Source of the DNA: Roseovarius sp. 217
GTDB lineage: Bacteria > Pseudomonadota > Alphaproteobacteria > Rhodobacterales > Rhodobacteraceae
Assembly: GCF_000152845.1 (NCBI RefSeq)
Contig: NZ_CH902584.1
Coordinates: forward strand, 3,265,562-3,329,561
Length of the DNA: 64,000 bases
Direction: 5' to 3'
Of the stretch, positions 52,988 to 62,501 are shown piece by piece. The position numbers and the translations under genes were made by a program. The number at the start of each line of letters is the position of its first letter. The stretch's first letter is position 1. The notes under the pieces were generated by a model. It saw nothing but the letters and a program-made list of their open reading frames with translations, was not told the origin of the DNA and did no database searches.

Positions 52988-54268
52988 ATGACGAAGCGCA
53001 AGACAGCAAATACGGCTGCAAGGGTTGGGGCAGGGGCCCGATCTATCGACCAGCGTGCGGTGGCCGATCTGATCCCCTATGCCAACAACGCGCGCACCCA
53101 CAGCGAGGCGCAGGTGGCGCTGATCGCGGGCTCGATCCGGGAGTTCGGGTTCAATAACCCGGTGCTGGTGGATGGATTGAACGGCATCATCGCCGGGCAC
53201 GGTCGCGTGCTGGCGGCACGCAAGCTGGGGCTGGACGTGGTGCCGGTGATCGAACTGGCGCATCTCACGGAAGCGCAGAAGCGCGCCTATATTCTCGCCG
53301 ACAACCGCCTGGCCGAGCAGGCGGGCTGGGACCGCGACCTGCTGGCGCTGGAACTGGGCGAGCTGTCGGAGATCGGGGTGGACCTTGAGGGGATGGGCTT
53401 CGCGGCCGGTGAGCTCGACAATCTGCTCGCGCTCGACAAGGCAGACCCGAGAGAGGAAGCCACGCCGGCGCCGCCCGCGCATCCGGTGTCGCGTCCGGGT
53501 GATCTGTGGTGCCTCGGCCCCCACCGGCTGCTCTGCGGCGATGCGACGTCGGCGGCCGACGTGGCCCGTCTGTTGGGGGATGTGCGCCCGCATCTGATGG
53601 TGACGGATCCGCCTTATGGCGTGATGTACGATCCGGACTGGCGTAATCGGGCAGGGGCCTCGGAGACCAAGCGCACCGGCAAGGTCCTCAACGACGATCG
53701 CGCGGACTGGCGCGCCGCCTGGGCGCTCTTTCCCGGTGACGTGGCCTATGTGTGGCATGGTGCATTGCACGCCACCACGGTCGCCGAGAGCCTTGTCGCC
53801 AGCGGGTTTGATATCCGCAGCCAGATCATCTGGGCCAAGGATCGGCACGTCTTGTCGCGCGGGCATTACCACTGGCAGCATGAACCGGCATGGTACGCGG
53901 TCCGGGCTAAGGGCCACTGGTCCGGAGATCGGAAGCAATCAACGCTTTGGTCGATCCCAAACAGAGATCAGGACGCCGAGACCAGTCATGGCACGCAAAA
54001 GCCGGTGGAGTGCATGCGTAGGCCGATCCTGAACAACTCCAGCCCGGGACAGGTGATCTACGAGCCCTTCTGTGGCTCCGGAACCACCCTGATTGCAGCG
54101 CAAAGCGCCAAGCGTATCGGCTTCGCTATCGAACTGGACCCGACTTATGTCGACGTGGCAGTGCTGCGCTGGCAAGCGTTCACCGATCAGGACGCGGTCC
54201 TCGACGGCGATGGCCGCAGCTTCTCGGAAATCGCAGGCGCGCGGCAGAAGGTGGAGGCAACCGCATGA
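52988..54268 (+). CDS. ParB-like nuclease domain plus DNA N4/N6 methyltransferase (element B)
   Basis: A 426-residue homologue of 18762-20042 with scattered substitutions (for example LSEIGVDLEGMGF for LSGIGVALEGLGF). GHGRVLAARKLG, DPPYG and FCGSGTTLIA are all kept. The substitution level here lies between the identical core and the diverged outer genes. Confidence 0.9.
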   Translation: MTKRKTANTAARVGAGARSIDQRAVADLIPYANNARTHSEAQVALIAGSIREFGFNNPVLVDGLNGIIAGHGRVLAARKLGLDVVPVIELAHLTEAQKRAYILADNRLAEQAGWDRDLLALELGELSEIGVDLEGMGFAAGELDNLLALDKADPREEATPAPPAHPVSRPGDLWCLGPHRLLCGDATSAADVARLLGDVRPHLMVTDPPYGVMYDPDWRNRAGASETKRTGKVLNDDRADWRAAWALFPGDVAYVWHGALHATTVAESLVASGFDIRSQIIWAKDRHVLSRGHYHWQHEPAWYAVRAKGHWSGDRKQSTLWSIPNRDQDAETSHGTQKPVECMRRPILNNSSPGQVIYEPFCGSGTTLIAAQSAKRIGFAIELDPTYVDVAVLRWQAFTDQDAVLDGDGRSFSEIAGARQKVEATA

Positions 54269-54477
54269 GCCAGACACGCATGATGTCGGGGATCGAGGCG
54301 GCGGTCAACGTGATCATCGGCTATGTGGTGGCCGTCTTGATGCAGTTGCTGATCTTCCCGGCGGTGGGGCTTGATCTGAGCCTGCGTCAAGCGATGCAGA
54401 TCGGTGTGGCGTTCACCGCATGCTCGCTGATCCGAAGTTACGCGCTGCGGCGGGTGTTCAATCGATTGAGAGGCTAA
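54265..54477 (+). CDS. DUF7220-like small membrane protein (element B)
   Basis: A 70-residue copy differing from A by a few conservative residues (IIGYVVAVLMQLL). It overlaps the methyltransferase stop by 4 bases. Confidence 0.75.
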   Translation: MSQTRMMSGIEAAVNVIIGYVVAVLMQLLIFPAVGLDLSLRQAMQIGVAFTACSLIRSYALRRVFNRLRG

Positions 54478-54480
54478 TGC

Positions 54481-54903
54481 ATGGCCCGTCCGAAACGCAC
54501 ACTTGCACCAGATCAGGTGCGCGAGGTGGAGACACTGGCGGCCTTGCTGAACCAGGATCAGATTGCGGATTATTTCGGCATTGCCCGCAACACGTTCCGC
54601 GCGATCTGCGACCGTGATCCGGACGTTCTCGCACGCTATAAAAAGGGCAAGGCCAAAGCCATCGCGCATGTTGCGAACGGATTGCTGCAGAGGGCGCGAA
54701 ACGGGGATACGGCGTCCTCGATTTTCTATCTCAAGACGCAAGCCGGCTGGCGCGAAACCTCCAACATCGAGCATCAGGCCAATCCCGGGATCACGAATAT
54801 TGTCCGCACAATCGTTAGCCCGAGAGAACGCCTAGAGAAACGTCTCGAGGAAATCTCGGAACGAATGAAGCTCGGGGCGCACCAAGACGATGACCGGTCA
54901 TGA
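54481..54903 (+). CDS. Phage HTH protein, terminase-small-like (element B)
   Basis: A 140-residue protein with the same amino-acid sequence as 20255-20677 although several codons differ silently. That indicates purifying selection since the copies separated. It overlaps the next gene by 4 bases. Confidence 0.75.
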   Translation: MARPKRTLAPDQVREVETLAALLNQDQIADYFGIARNTFRAICDRDPDVLARYKKGKAKAIAHVANGLLQRARNGDTASSIFYLKTQAGWRETSNIEHQANPGITNIVRTIVSPRERLEKRLEEISERMKLGAHQDDDRS

Positions 54904-55388
54904 GAGGGCGCAAGCCGATACCGCGTGCACGCGATCAAGTGACACGCCCGCTGGCTTCGCTACCACGATGCCCGGCGCATCTGAATGAATTGGCGCGCAA
55001 GGAATGGCGCAGGTTAGCCACACCTCTGCATGAAGCGGGCCTTCTGACACTGGCGGATCGCGCTGCTCTGGCGGCATACTGCGCGGCTTATGCACGCTGG
55101 GTGGAGGCGGAGGAACACCTTTCCAACGGGCCTGCGCTGATCAAGACGCCCTCGGGCTATGTCCAGCAATCGCCCTGGCTCACGGTCGCCAACAAGCAGC
55201 TCGAGATAATGGGGCGTTTCATGGCGGAACTGGGGTTGAGCCCCTCGGCCCGCACCAGGTTGCGACTGCCGGAGAGTGGCGCGGACGACAGCACCAGCAT
55301 CAAAGTCATCACGCTCATTGCTGCCGGCGACCGTGCCGAAGATGACCTCAACGTTCCGCCGGTCAACGTCAGGGTGTCGGAGGGCTGA
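54900..55388 (+). CDS. P27-family phage terminase small subunit (element B)
   Basis: A 162-residue copy of 20674-21162 with very few changes (EHLSNGPALIKTP for EHLAKGAALIKTP). All family blocks are retained and the reading frame is intact. As in A, no packaging or capsid genes follow. Confidence 0.88.
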   Translation: MRGRKPIPRARDQVTRPLASLPRCPAHLNELARKEWRRLATPLHEAGLLTLADRAALAAYCAAYARWVEAEEHLSNGPALIKTPSGYVQQSPWLTVANKQLEIMGRFMAELGLSPSARTRLRLPESGADDSTSIKVITLIAAGDRAEDDLNVPPVNVRVSEG

Positions 55389-55438
55389 ACACCTATGCGG
55401 GGACTGTCTGGCGTGGCATCGCGGTGGCGCAGGCGGCT
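55388..55438 (+). pseudogene. Remnant of terminase large subunit N-terminus (element B)
   Basis: The frame starting at the small-subunit stop reads NTYAGTVWRGIAVAQAAR and then has no resemblance to a terminase. It ends within a few codons of the break point in element A. Confidence 0.35.
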
Positions 55439-55677
55439 AGATGTCTAGGACACCCAGGATTGTCCGGAGTGAACCTAAAGCGACCGCGGACGCCAATTGT
55501 GCGCGCGTTGATCACGGAGACGGGGGCAGCTATGCTCTTCAGGCTGCAGAAGTTCATGACCACGGACCCGGCTGATTGATCAATAGGCCCTTTTCCGCTG
55601 ACGCGTATTACGCTGAGGGACAGCTTGCCGGCAGAATGCTTATCTTTGCCACACAGTAAATGAGCGGGAGTAACATC

Positions 55678-56031
55678 ATGCGACATTCTCCGATTTTGAT
55701 CGCGGCAACGGCGGTGGCCTGTCTTGGGCTCGCTGCAGAAGCGGGAAATCATAATTCCAGCAAGGGACAATCTAGCGGCTTTGTAAGAGCCGCGGATTGC
55801 CCTCCCGGTCTGGCCAAGAAAAACCCGCCCTGCGTGCCGCCTGGCCAAGTCCGCAGATACGGGCGCGGCGACGTGATCTTTGACGACTATTGGATCATCA
55901 GAAATCCAGGGCGCTATGGTCTTAACCCGAACGAGACCTACTACCGCGTTGGCGACTATGTCTACCGCGTGGACCGCGAGACGCGAGAGGTATTGGACCT
56001 GATTGGCGCAGTCGCGCGCGTGCTGGATTAG
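55678..56031 (+). CDS. Small exported protein, RcnB-like, cargo of element B
   Basis: A 117-residue protein with a Sec signal peptide (RHSPILIAATAVACLGLAAE) and a short periplasmic domain. The segment CPPGLAKKNPPCVPPGQV, then IRNPGRYGL and YYRVGDYVYRVD, is typical of RcnB-type periplasmic proteins linked to metal homeostasis. The ATG at 55678 has GGGAG upstream; ATG at 55660 is also in frame. It fills the slot occupied by a methyltransferase gene in element A. Confidence 0.75.
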   Translation: MRHSPILIAATAVACLGLAAEAGNHNSSKGQSSGFVRAADCPPGLAKKNPPCVPPGQVRRYGRGDVIFDDYWIIRNPGRYGLNPNETYYRVGDYVYRVDRETREVLDLIGAVARVLD

Positions 56032-56740
56032 GGCGCGGATGCATGCCTTTGACCCGAAGACTTCCGAACAGGACACGGAACAGAGGACAAATGGCATCAA
56101 TCCTGCGAATTGGATCGTTCACTCGGTCTGACTAGGCAGGCGTTCGACAAGCTGACCAACAATGCGATCGGTTCGAGAAGCGGATTGCCTCCGATGTCTG
56201 TTGCTGGTGCCGCCGAAGTAGCGTTTTATTCTGGGGGTCCAGACGGCCCCGCACGGTGCGAAGTCTTCTGCCAATTTTGGCTATGGGCAGCCTTCGACTC
56301 TGGCCGAAAATCTCCCAGAAGTCAGACATTTGTCATGTGGCTGTCACATTGTTGGAGTGATGTGAGATGCCCATGTGTGGGTGATTTCATCATTTTCGGC
56401 TCGTCGGGTCCAGCACCGGCGAGCCTATTCGCTGGGGGCAGGTTTGCCCGCCCAGAGACTACTGCCAAAGCCCAGCTTTATGGCCGTTCCGACTAAAGTA
56501 CTAAGACCTGTGATGCTGGGCTGCGTCCGGATGTGGTGATACAAACTGCAGATGCCGCAATCTCCAGCGAAGGCGGAATTCCTTAAGGCATGGCATCGCC
56601 GTGCACAGCCCGGCAATGCCGCTGTATTCGCAAGGCGTTCTCAAAGTGATCCCTGCAGTAAGCGCAATGAAGTCTCACTCGACTCGCACCAGCCAATTTT
56701 ATCCGGCAGTTCTGACTACACTTCCAAGCCCAATCGAGCG
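56032..56740. other. Long stretch without a supported gene
   Basis: About 700 bases between the exported protein and the resolvase site. Frames at 56110-56496 (plus) and 56132-56329 (minus) show no motif, and their composition does not favour coding. It is possibly decayed insertion material. Confidence 0.4.
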
Positions 56741-56782
56741 ATGTACAAACCTGCGCAACCAACGTTAGGCAGGTTTGTACAT
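56741..56782 (+). promoter_or_regulatory. Perfect inverted repeat overlapping resolvase start (element B)
   Basis: ATGTACAAACCTGC (56741-56754) and GCAGGTTTGTACAT (56769-56782) are exact reverse complements around the same centre GCAACCAACGTTAG as in A. The right arm includes the AT of the start codon. Confidence 0.65.
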
Positions 56783-57479
56783 GGTCAGAGAGACTGTCCA
56801 GAATCCGAAGCTGGTCGCCTACGAGCGGGTGTCCACTGCCAGACAGGGCCGATCCGGGCTTGGCCTCGAGGCGCAGCGCAAGGCCATCGACGCCTTCGCG
56901 GTCGAGCGTGCGGCTAAGGTCCTCGCTCGCTTTACCGAGGTAGAGAGCGGGGGCAGGAATGACCGGCCTGAACTGAAGCAGGCGCTCGATCTCGCCAGGC
57001 TCACTGGTGCGACGCTTGTCATCGCCAAACTGGACCGTCTCAGCCGCAACGCCGCCTTTCTTCTGACGCTGCAGGGCAGTGGCGTGCGGTTTCTGGCCTG
57101 TGACATGCCCGAGGCAAACGATCTCACTGTCGGCATCATGGCGCTTGTGGCCCAGCAGGAGCGCGAGGCAATCTCGCGGCGCACCAAAGAGGCGCTGGCC
57201 GCCGCCAAGGCGCGTGGGGTGAAGTTGGGCAATCCAAACGGGGCCGCAGCGCTGAGGCGGGCTGGAGAGGGGGGCGTGGCGCTCAGACAAGCCGTGGCGT
57301 CCAATGCGGACGCATTCGCTCAGACGTTAGCGCCGGTGCTGGGCTCCATCCGGGCCGAAGGGCATACAAGTCTCCGTGCAATGGCAGAGGAACTCAATGT
57401 GCGAGATATCCGGACCCGCCGCAATGGCCGCTGGCATGTCTCGAACGTGCGCAACCTGCTGGCGAGATTAGCTAGTTGA
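56781..57479 (+). CDS. Small serine recombinase, resolvase/invertase type (element B)
   Basis: A 232-residue resolvase. The catalytic domain (YERVSTARQGRSGLGLEAQR, KLDRLSRNAAF, ALVAQQEREAISRRT) is almost the same as the element A enzyme. The C-terminal HTH part differs (GHTSLRAMAEELNVRDIRTR), and the protein ends LLARLAS without the extra tail seen in A. This copy probably shows the natural C-terminus. Confidence 0.9.
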   Translation: MVRETVQNPKLVAYERVSTARQGRSGLGLEAQRKAIDAFAVERAAKVLARFTEVESGGRNDRPELKQALDLARLTGATLVIAKLDRLSRNAAFLLTLQGSGVRFLACDMPEANDLTVGIMALVAQQEREAISRRTKEALAAAKARGVKLGNPNGAAALRRAGEGGVALRQAVASNADAFAQTLAPVLGSIRAEGHTSLRAMAEELNVRDIRTRRNGRWHVSNVRNLLARLAS

Positions 57480-57818
57480 GCATCCATGCGGCAACTAGGA
57501 AGCGGTATGCCGCTTGACAACGAACCCGCCCTCTACAAGCTGCAGGCGCTGCAAGATCCGCTCGGCAAGCTGCTGATTGTCTACGCGGCCCATCAGCGAC
57601 CCAAACACATTAGCGCCGTTGGCGGAGGGTCCCGGTTTAAGTATCTAGACGGCGCCACCGTCGATATCTACGTGGCGGGTCATGATCCAATCACGCCTGT
57701 GTCTCGCTCGCCCGGTCGAATTGCATTTCGTCTGGACCCGATCTAACTTGACAGCCAAAGCATCCAATGGGTCAGGTTAAAGGATATGCTCGATCTGCAA
57801 CATGACCGCAATTTAGTA
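57480..57818. other. Right junction of accessory region, no firm gene
   Basis: About 340 bases between the element B resolvase and the chromosomal operon. A frame at 57486-57746 (86 codons, plus) and an interrupted minus-strand frame both look weakly protein-like, but I recognise neither. No copy of the tRNA-Ser att core was seen here. Confidence 0.35.
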
Positions 57819-58646
57819 CTACGACGCGAGGCCCAGAATACGCCTTGCTTCCGCCGGTGTGGCCACGGGGCGTTTGTACTTGGCGCAGAGCTCCGCAGTA
57901 CGCGCCACGAGGGCCGCATTCGACGGCGCAAGCCTGTCCTTGTCGAGGCGCACATTGTCCTCGAACCCGGTGCGGCAATGCCCGCCCAGTGCGACGCTCC
58001 ATTCATTGATCACGATCTGCGCGGGGCCGATACCGGCGGCACACCATTCCGCATCCGGGGCCAGACGGCGCACGGTCTGGATGTAGAATTCGAACACCGC
58101 GCGGTCGACCGGCATGGCATTCTTTACCCCCATCACGAACTGGATATAGAGGCTCCCGGGAATCCGCCCATCCCGGTTCATCTCAACCGCCTTGAAGATA
58201 TGGCTCAGATCAAACGCCTCGATTTCGGGCTTGATGTGATGGCTGCGCATTTCTGACGCCAGCCAATCGATCAACTCGGGCGCATTCTCGTAGATACGCC
58301 CCGGAAAATTGTTGGAGCCGGTGGTAAGCGAGGCCATGTCAGGGCAAAGCGAGAGCATCGCCCCGCGTTCCCGCCCCGCCGCCGTGCGCCCGCCGGTCGA
58401 GAACTGGATGATCATGCCGGGGCAATGCTTTTCCAGCCCTTCCTTGAGGCGGGCGAATTTTTCCGGGTCACTGGTCGGGCTCTCGTCGTCATTGCGCACG
58501 TGACAATGCGCGATGCTGGCCCCCGCCTCAAACGCCGCTTGCGTCGACTCGATCTGCTCCGAGATCGTGATCGGAACGGCGGGATTGTCCGCCTTGCGAG
58601 GCACGGCACCGGTCATGGCAATACAGATGATGCAGGGCTTGGTCAT
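57819..58646 (-). CDS. Beta-keto acid cleavage enzyme (BKACE, DUF849)
   Basis: A 275-residue TIM-barrel enzyme of the BKACE family, which condenses a beta-keto acid with acetyl-CoA to give acetoacetate and a new acyl-CoA. The zinc ligands are seen in AHCHVRND (about residues 47-54), and the GGHCRTGFEDN segment near 220 carries the conserved Arg and Glu. It is the last gene of the minus-strand operon, 15 bases after the GST gene. A second member stands at the other end of the operon. Confidence 0.92.
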   Translation of the reverse strand: MTKPCIICIAMTGAVPRKADNPAVPITISEQIESTQAAFEAGASIAHCHVRNDDESPTSDPEKFARLKEGLEKHCPGMIIQFSTGGRTAAGRERGAMLSLCPDMASLTTGSNNFPGRIYENAPELIDWLASEMRSHHIKPEIEAFDLSHIFKAVEMNRDGRIPGSLYIQFVMGVKNAMPVDRAVFEFYIQTVRRLAPDAEWCAAGIGPAQIVINEWSVALGGHCRTGFEDNVRLDKDRLAPSNAALVARTAELCAKYKRPVATPAEARRILGLAS

Positions 58647-58661
58647 GGTTTTCCCCTCTGT

Positions 58662-59270
58662 CTAAAGGTCGATTTCGGGCCGCGTCTCGCGAAACGCCTC
58701 GAGATCACGACATCGCAGCGCCAGATCGCGCAGCGCGGGAAACTGGCTGAGATCGACAAGATCGCTCATTGCAAATTCGATAAAGTCATACGCTACAACG
58801 GCGGAAATCACCGCTTGCGACACAGACTTGGGCGGGGTGGCAAGCTCGGTGTTCAACCACTGTAGGCCGGACCGAGCCTGCCCGATATTGTGCTCGACCC
58901 ATGGGGTGTGGATCTTGTTCTCGGGCCGCATCACGCGCTCGTATCGAGCGGCTGCGGCCTTGTCCATGATGCCGAGGGCCACGGATGTCACACGCAAGGC
59001 CGCGCGGCGTTCTGGTCCGTCCGCTGGCAGCAACGCCCGCTCGGGCCCGACCATCCGGTCTATTTCATCTAAGATGGCGCCGCTCTCAAAGATCATCTCG
59101 CCATCATCGAGGATGAGCGCCGGAACCCGCCCCACAGGGTTGAGTTTGCGCAGCGCCTCAAGATCGGCCCAGGCCGTCAGCGCCTGTCGCTCGAAGGGCA
59201 GGTCAAGACGCAAGAGGGACACCGCCACACGGCGGGTAAAGGGCGAGAGGTAACGACCGATCAGGATCAT
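58662..59270 (-). CDS. Glutathione S-transferase family protein
   Basis: A 202-residue protein. The thioredoxin-like N-terminal domain has LSPFTRRVAVSLLRLDLPFE and the glutathione-binding VPALILDDGEMIFESGAILD; the all-helical C-terminal domain follows residue 80. It overlaps the TRAP permease stop by 4 bases. It may detoxify a reactive intermediate of the pathway. Confidence 0.9.
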   Translation of the reverse strand: MILIGRYLSPFTRRVAVSLLRLDLPFERQALTAWADLEALRKLNPVGRVPALILDDGEMIFESGAILDEIDRMVGPERALLPADGPERRAALRVTSVALGIMDKAAAARYERVMRPENKIHTPWVEHNIGQARSGLQWLNTELATPPKSVSQAVISAVVAYDFIEFAMSDLVDLSQFPALRDLALRCRDLEAFRETRPEIDL

Positions 59271-61225
59271 GGCGCGCTCTCAGTCCGGGCGGCGGCCCGC
59301 GTCGCAATATAGCAGCCCATGAATCCCAAAATCATGCTCCCGCACAAAAGGATATCGAGAAGCACGGGGCGACCGTGTTGGGTCAAGGTCACATAGCCAA
59401 TGGCGACCACAAGATAGAAATAGCCACGCCCCATCCAGCCCAGCCGCTTGAAGCAGAACCCGAAGGCGGCAATGGCTCCGGCCATCTGTGTCACCAATAC
59501 TTCGACAATCGGCATGATGACTGTCGCATCGACATTGGGAAACTCAAGCAGCGGCTTGTTGAACACAATCGCAAAGGGAATGATGAAGGTCGTGCTCGCA
59601 ATCTGCAAGGATCGCACGGCCGTCGTCCAGAACGACGCGTTCGCGAGCTTGGCCGCCGCCAGAACCGAGACCGCAACTGGCGGCGACAAGGTCGAGAAAA
59701 CGGCGAAGTAAAAGACAAAGAAATGCGCGCGCAGCGGATCAACACCCACCTCTTGCAAGAACGGCACAACCGCGAGCGAGGCCACCACATAGGCGATGGG
59801 CGTCGGAAGCCCCATGCCCAGCACCAACGACAGAACCATCGCACCGATCAGTAACAGGATCTCGTTATCGGGCAGGGTGGTAGCCAGGATGGTCGCCAGC
59901 CGCCCCGACAGGTTGGTGCTCGTCATCACCTGACCCAAGGGGCCAATGGCAAGGATCAAAAGCGACAAAAGCGTCGTCAGCACTAGCCCCTCTCGGACCG
60001 AGGCCACCAGCTCTGCCTTGGTGGGTTTGAACGGTCCCTGTAATTGCGACAGCACAAGCGCCATAACAATGCCCGCAAGTGCTGCGTAACCGGCCGAACG
60101 AAACCCAAGCAGCAACCAGATGACCAGCACAAAGGACACGAGAAATGTCGGCGACATCCGCCAGATCAAGCGCCGGTCGACAGGCTCGTTGAGGCGGGGC
60201 AAATCGCGGTCGAGCGCATAGTTGCCCACCGAAAACACCACCCCTGTGAGATAGAGCAATCCGGGGATCAGTGCTGCCATCGCCACCTCGACATAAGGGA
60301 TGCCCAGAAAGGCCGCGATCAGGAACCCGCCAAGCCCCAGCACCGGCGGCAGGATCTGACCGGCGGACGAGGCTGCGGCCTCGATTGCACCCGCCATTGC
60401 CGGACCGAACCCGTGGCGCTTCATCATGGGGATCGTGAAACGCCCACTCAGCACCACGTTCGAGACCGCCTGTCCCATCACCGCGCCGATGGCCCCGCTG
60501 GCGATGATCGCGGGCAGGGCCGCGCCCCCGCGCACCGTCCGTCCCGTCGCCTTGCCGATTTCGATGGTCAACCGTAGCATCCCGGTGCCCAAGAGGGTGG
60601 TGCCGAAGATGACCAGCAAGAAGATCTGATCGGCGGCCACACCTGAGAACAGGAAAAACCCCTGATTCGTGTTCAGCGACACGTAATTCATGATGAAAGC
60701 CGCAGAATAGCCTGGATGCTGCAGCAAAGAGATCGGAATATACTGACCAAAAAAGAAATAGAGGATCGAACCTGCGCAGAGCGACGCGAGCAGCAGGCCC
60801 CAATGAAACCATGTCAGATAGATCACCCCACCCATGATCAGATAACCAAAGGTCACGGTCAGCGGATCGAAGAACGGCGCGTTGATGACCATCCAGTCAA
60901 GATACCACCAGAAATAACCAAGCCCGCCCAGACCGCAGAACATCGCAATCAGAACGCCGATCCGGTGCAGATGCGGATTGCGGACGCGCCGACCGGCCTC
61001 GCCTTCTATTTCCGAGGGAGAGTCAATCTCGCTCAGGGCCAGCAGGCCACTCATGGCGACGATGGCCATGGCAAAGTTCACATAGAAAACAGAGCCATGT
61101 GCCACGAGCCCAAAGACCGAGAGCGCAAGATACCCGACAAGCCCAAGGCCAATGCCCCATATCGCGACCTCGACCACACGAGTGAACCATCCCGCGCGCG
61201 TGATCGGTAGAGTTTCGGAAGACAT
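59267..61225 (-). CDS. TRAP transporter fused permease (4TM/12TM, TAXI type)
   Basis: A 652-residue membrane protein that joins the small DctQ-like and large DctM-like subunits. Large-subunit features include PAIIASGAIGAVMGQAVSNV and AGAIEAAASSAGQILPPVLG, the hallmark of the fused TAXI-TRAP family. The ATG at 61225 is preferred; the in-frame extension to 61303 reads through the intergenic hairpin. It works with the TAXI binding protein encoded upstream and imports a carboxylate using an ion gradient. Confidence 0.93.
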   Translation of the reverse strand: MSSETLPITRAGWFTRVVEVAIWGIGLGLVGYLALSVFGLVAHGSVFYVNFAMAIVAMSGLLALSEIDSPSEIEGEAGRRVRNPHLHRIGVLIAMFCGLGGLGYFWWYLDWMVINAPFFDPLTVTFGYLIMGGVIYLTWFHWGLLLASLCAGSILYFFFGQYIPISLLQHPGYSAAFIMNYVSLNTNQGFFLFSGVAADQIFLLVIFGTTLLGTGMLRLTIEIGKATGRTVRGGAALPAIIASGAIGAVMGQAVSNVVLSGRFTIPMMKRHGFGPAMAGAIEAAASSAGQILPPVLGLGGFLIAAFLGIPYVEVAMAALIPGLLYLTGVVFSVGNYALDRDLPRLNEPVDRRLIWRMSPTFLVSFVLVIWLLLGFRSAGYAALAGIVMALVLSQLQGPFKPTKAELVASVREGLVLTTLLSLLILAIGPLGQVMTSTNLSGRLATILATTLPDNEILLLIGAMVLSLVLGMGLPTPIAYVVASLAVVPFLQEVGVDPLRAHFFVFYFAVFSTLSPPVAVSVLAAAKLANASFWTTAVRSLQIASTTFIIPFAIVFNKPLLEFPNVDATVIMPIVEVLVTQMAGAIAAFGFCFKRLGWMGRGYFYLVVAIGYVTLTQHGRPVLLDILLCGSMILGFMGCYIATRAAARTESAP

Positions 61226-61263
61226 GGATATTGCCCTATCCTGACAGCCTGTTGTGAGAGAGG

Positions 61264-61289
61264 GCAGAGGGCACCGGCGCACCCTCTGC
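61264..61289 (-). terminator. Stem-loop between TAXI binding protein and permease genes
   Basis: GCAGAGGG and CCCTCTGC form an 8-base-pair stem around a 10-base loop. No T-run follows on the transcribed strand, so it is more likely an mRNA-stabilising or attenuating element than a full terminator. It would favour the binding protein over the permease. Confidence 0.5.
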
Positions 61290-61318
61290 GGTGTTTGTGT
61301 CAAACCGGGGCCAAGGCC

Positions 61319-62398
61319 TCAGTTCTCGGGATAGGTCATCGGCGGAAACTCTTTGGTCCGCTCCCAAAGCCCCAGTTCCTTGTAGGCCTTGATGGCCCCC
61401 GGATGCGCGGTTTCCTCGCTCAACCCGGACACCATGTTGGCCTCGGACCAGAACTTCCAGAACCCCTGTCCGCTCTCGCGCAACTCCGGCCCGTGCTTGT
61501 GGACCCCCATCACGATCTTGTAGGCCACATCTTCGGGGAAATCCGGATGCACCGCCGCAAAGATGCGGTTGGTCCCGGCAATGAAATCCTCGGTCTGGCC
61601 CGGCATGCTGCCCGCGGGCACGGTCACGCGGCCATAGGTCATGTCGAATTTCTCGTTGACCGTATCAATTGCCTCGTCCGACAGGCCAAGATACTTGATC
61701 TGTTGCCCCGTGGCATGCAGCTTGCTGGTCAGGTCGTTAGTCCACCAGACGGTTTGATCGCCATTGGTCACGAGCGCCGCTAGGGCGGCATCGGTGGTGC
61801 CGTCTATCAACTCTTGTGTCATGACCGCCGGGGTCACGAAACGGATGTCGGAATTCTCGGCGGTGATCCCATAGCCATGCTCCAGAAACAGCGATGCGGC
61901 CATGCCCCAATCGCTCTGGGTGGGCAGACCAATCGAGATCCGCTTGCCCTTGAGATCCTCAACCGAGTTGATATCTGGGTTGAAGGTCACAAAGAACTTG
62001 CCCTGCGCCACTGCCCCTTCGCCATAAAGAAGCTGAAACTTGATCGGCACAGCTTGCGGCACGAACGTCATCAGTTCTTCGCGTCCACCCTGAAACGCGG
62101 CTTGGATCACCGTGTCTTCGGTGCCAAAAACCGTGTTCTTCCATCGGTTTTCCTCGGCCATGGCGCGGATGTTGTACATGAACCCCGGCGTTTCCTGGGC
62201 AGCAGGCAGAATATCCGATCCGTCCCGTGCCATCCGGGCCGCAAGAACGGTGTTAGTCTGCACCGCGCCGCAGCCCAGCGGGCAGGCGAGAAATGGAATA
62301 ACCTGTTCTGCGGCGGCAATACTCGCCGTCAGGGTCGAGGCTGCGATCATTGCGGCGGCGGCGACTGACCGCAAGCCGTTCATACTGAATTGCTTCAT
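61319..62398 (-). CDS. TAXI-family TRAP solute-binding protein
   Basis: A 359-residue periplasmic receptor. A Sec signal peptide covers residues 1-29 (SVAAAAMIAASTLTASIAAA). Then come NTVLAARMARDG, KGKRISIGLPTQSDWGMAA and a C-terminal KAYKELGLWERTKEFPP. The start at 62398 gives a normal signal peptide. It is coded just upstream of its permease, separated by the stem-loop region. Confidence 0.92.
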   Translation of the reverse strand: MKQFSMNGLRSVAAAAMIAASTLTASIAAAEQVIPFLACPLGCGAVQTNTVLAARMARDGSDILPAAQETPGFMYNIRAMAEENRWKNTVFGTEDTVIQAAFQGGREELMTFVPQAVPIKFQLLYGEGAVAQGKFFVTFNPDINSVEDLKGKRISIGLPTQSDWGMAASLFLEHGYGITAENSDIRFVTPAVMTQELIDGTTDAALAALVTNGDQTVWWTNDLTSKLHATGQQIKYLGLSDEAIDTVNEKFDMTYGRVTVPAGSMPGQTEDFIAGTNRIFAAVHPDFPEDVAYKIVMGVHKHGPELRESGQGFWKFWSEANMVSGLSEETAHPGAIKAYKELGLWERTKEFPPMTYPEN

Positions 62399-62501
62399 CT
62401 TATTCCTCCCTTGGTTGGCAATATGCCGGCCGGTTCTCATGCCGCCAGCAGCTTTGATCGTCGTTTCGGCACGTTGTCTGGCACACCTCCCTTCGCATGC
62501 G

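Noticed and set aside
57486..57746. 86-codon frame after the element B resolvase
   Set aside because: No family features, and the opposite strand looks equally protein-like but has stops; left as unassigned junction DNA.
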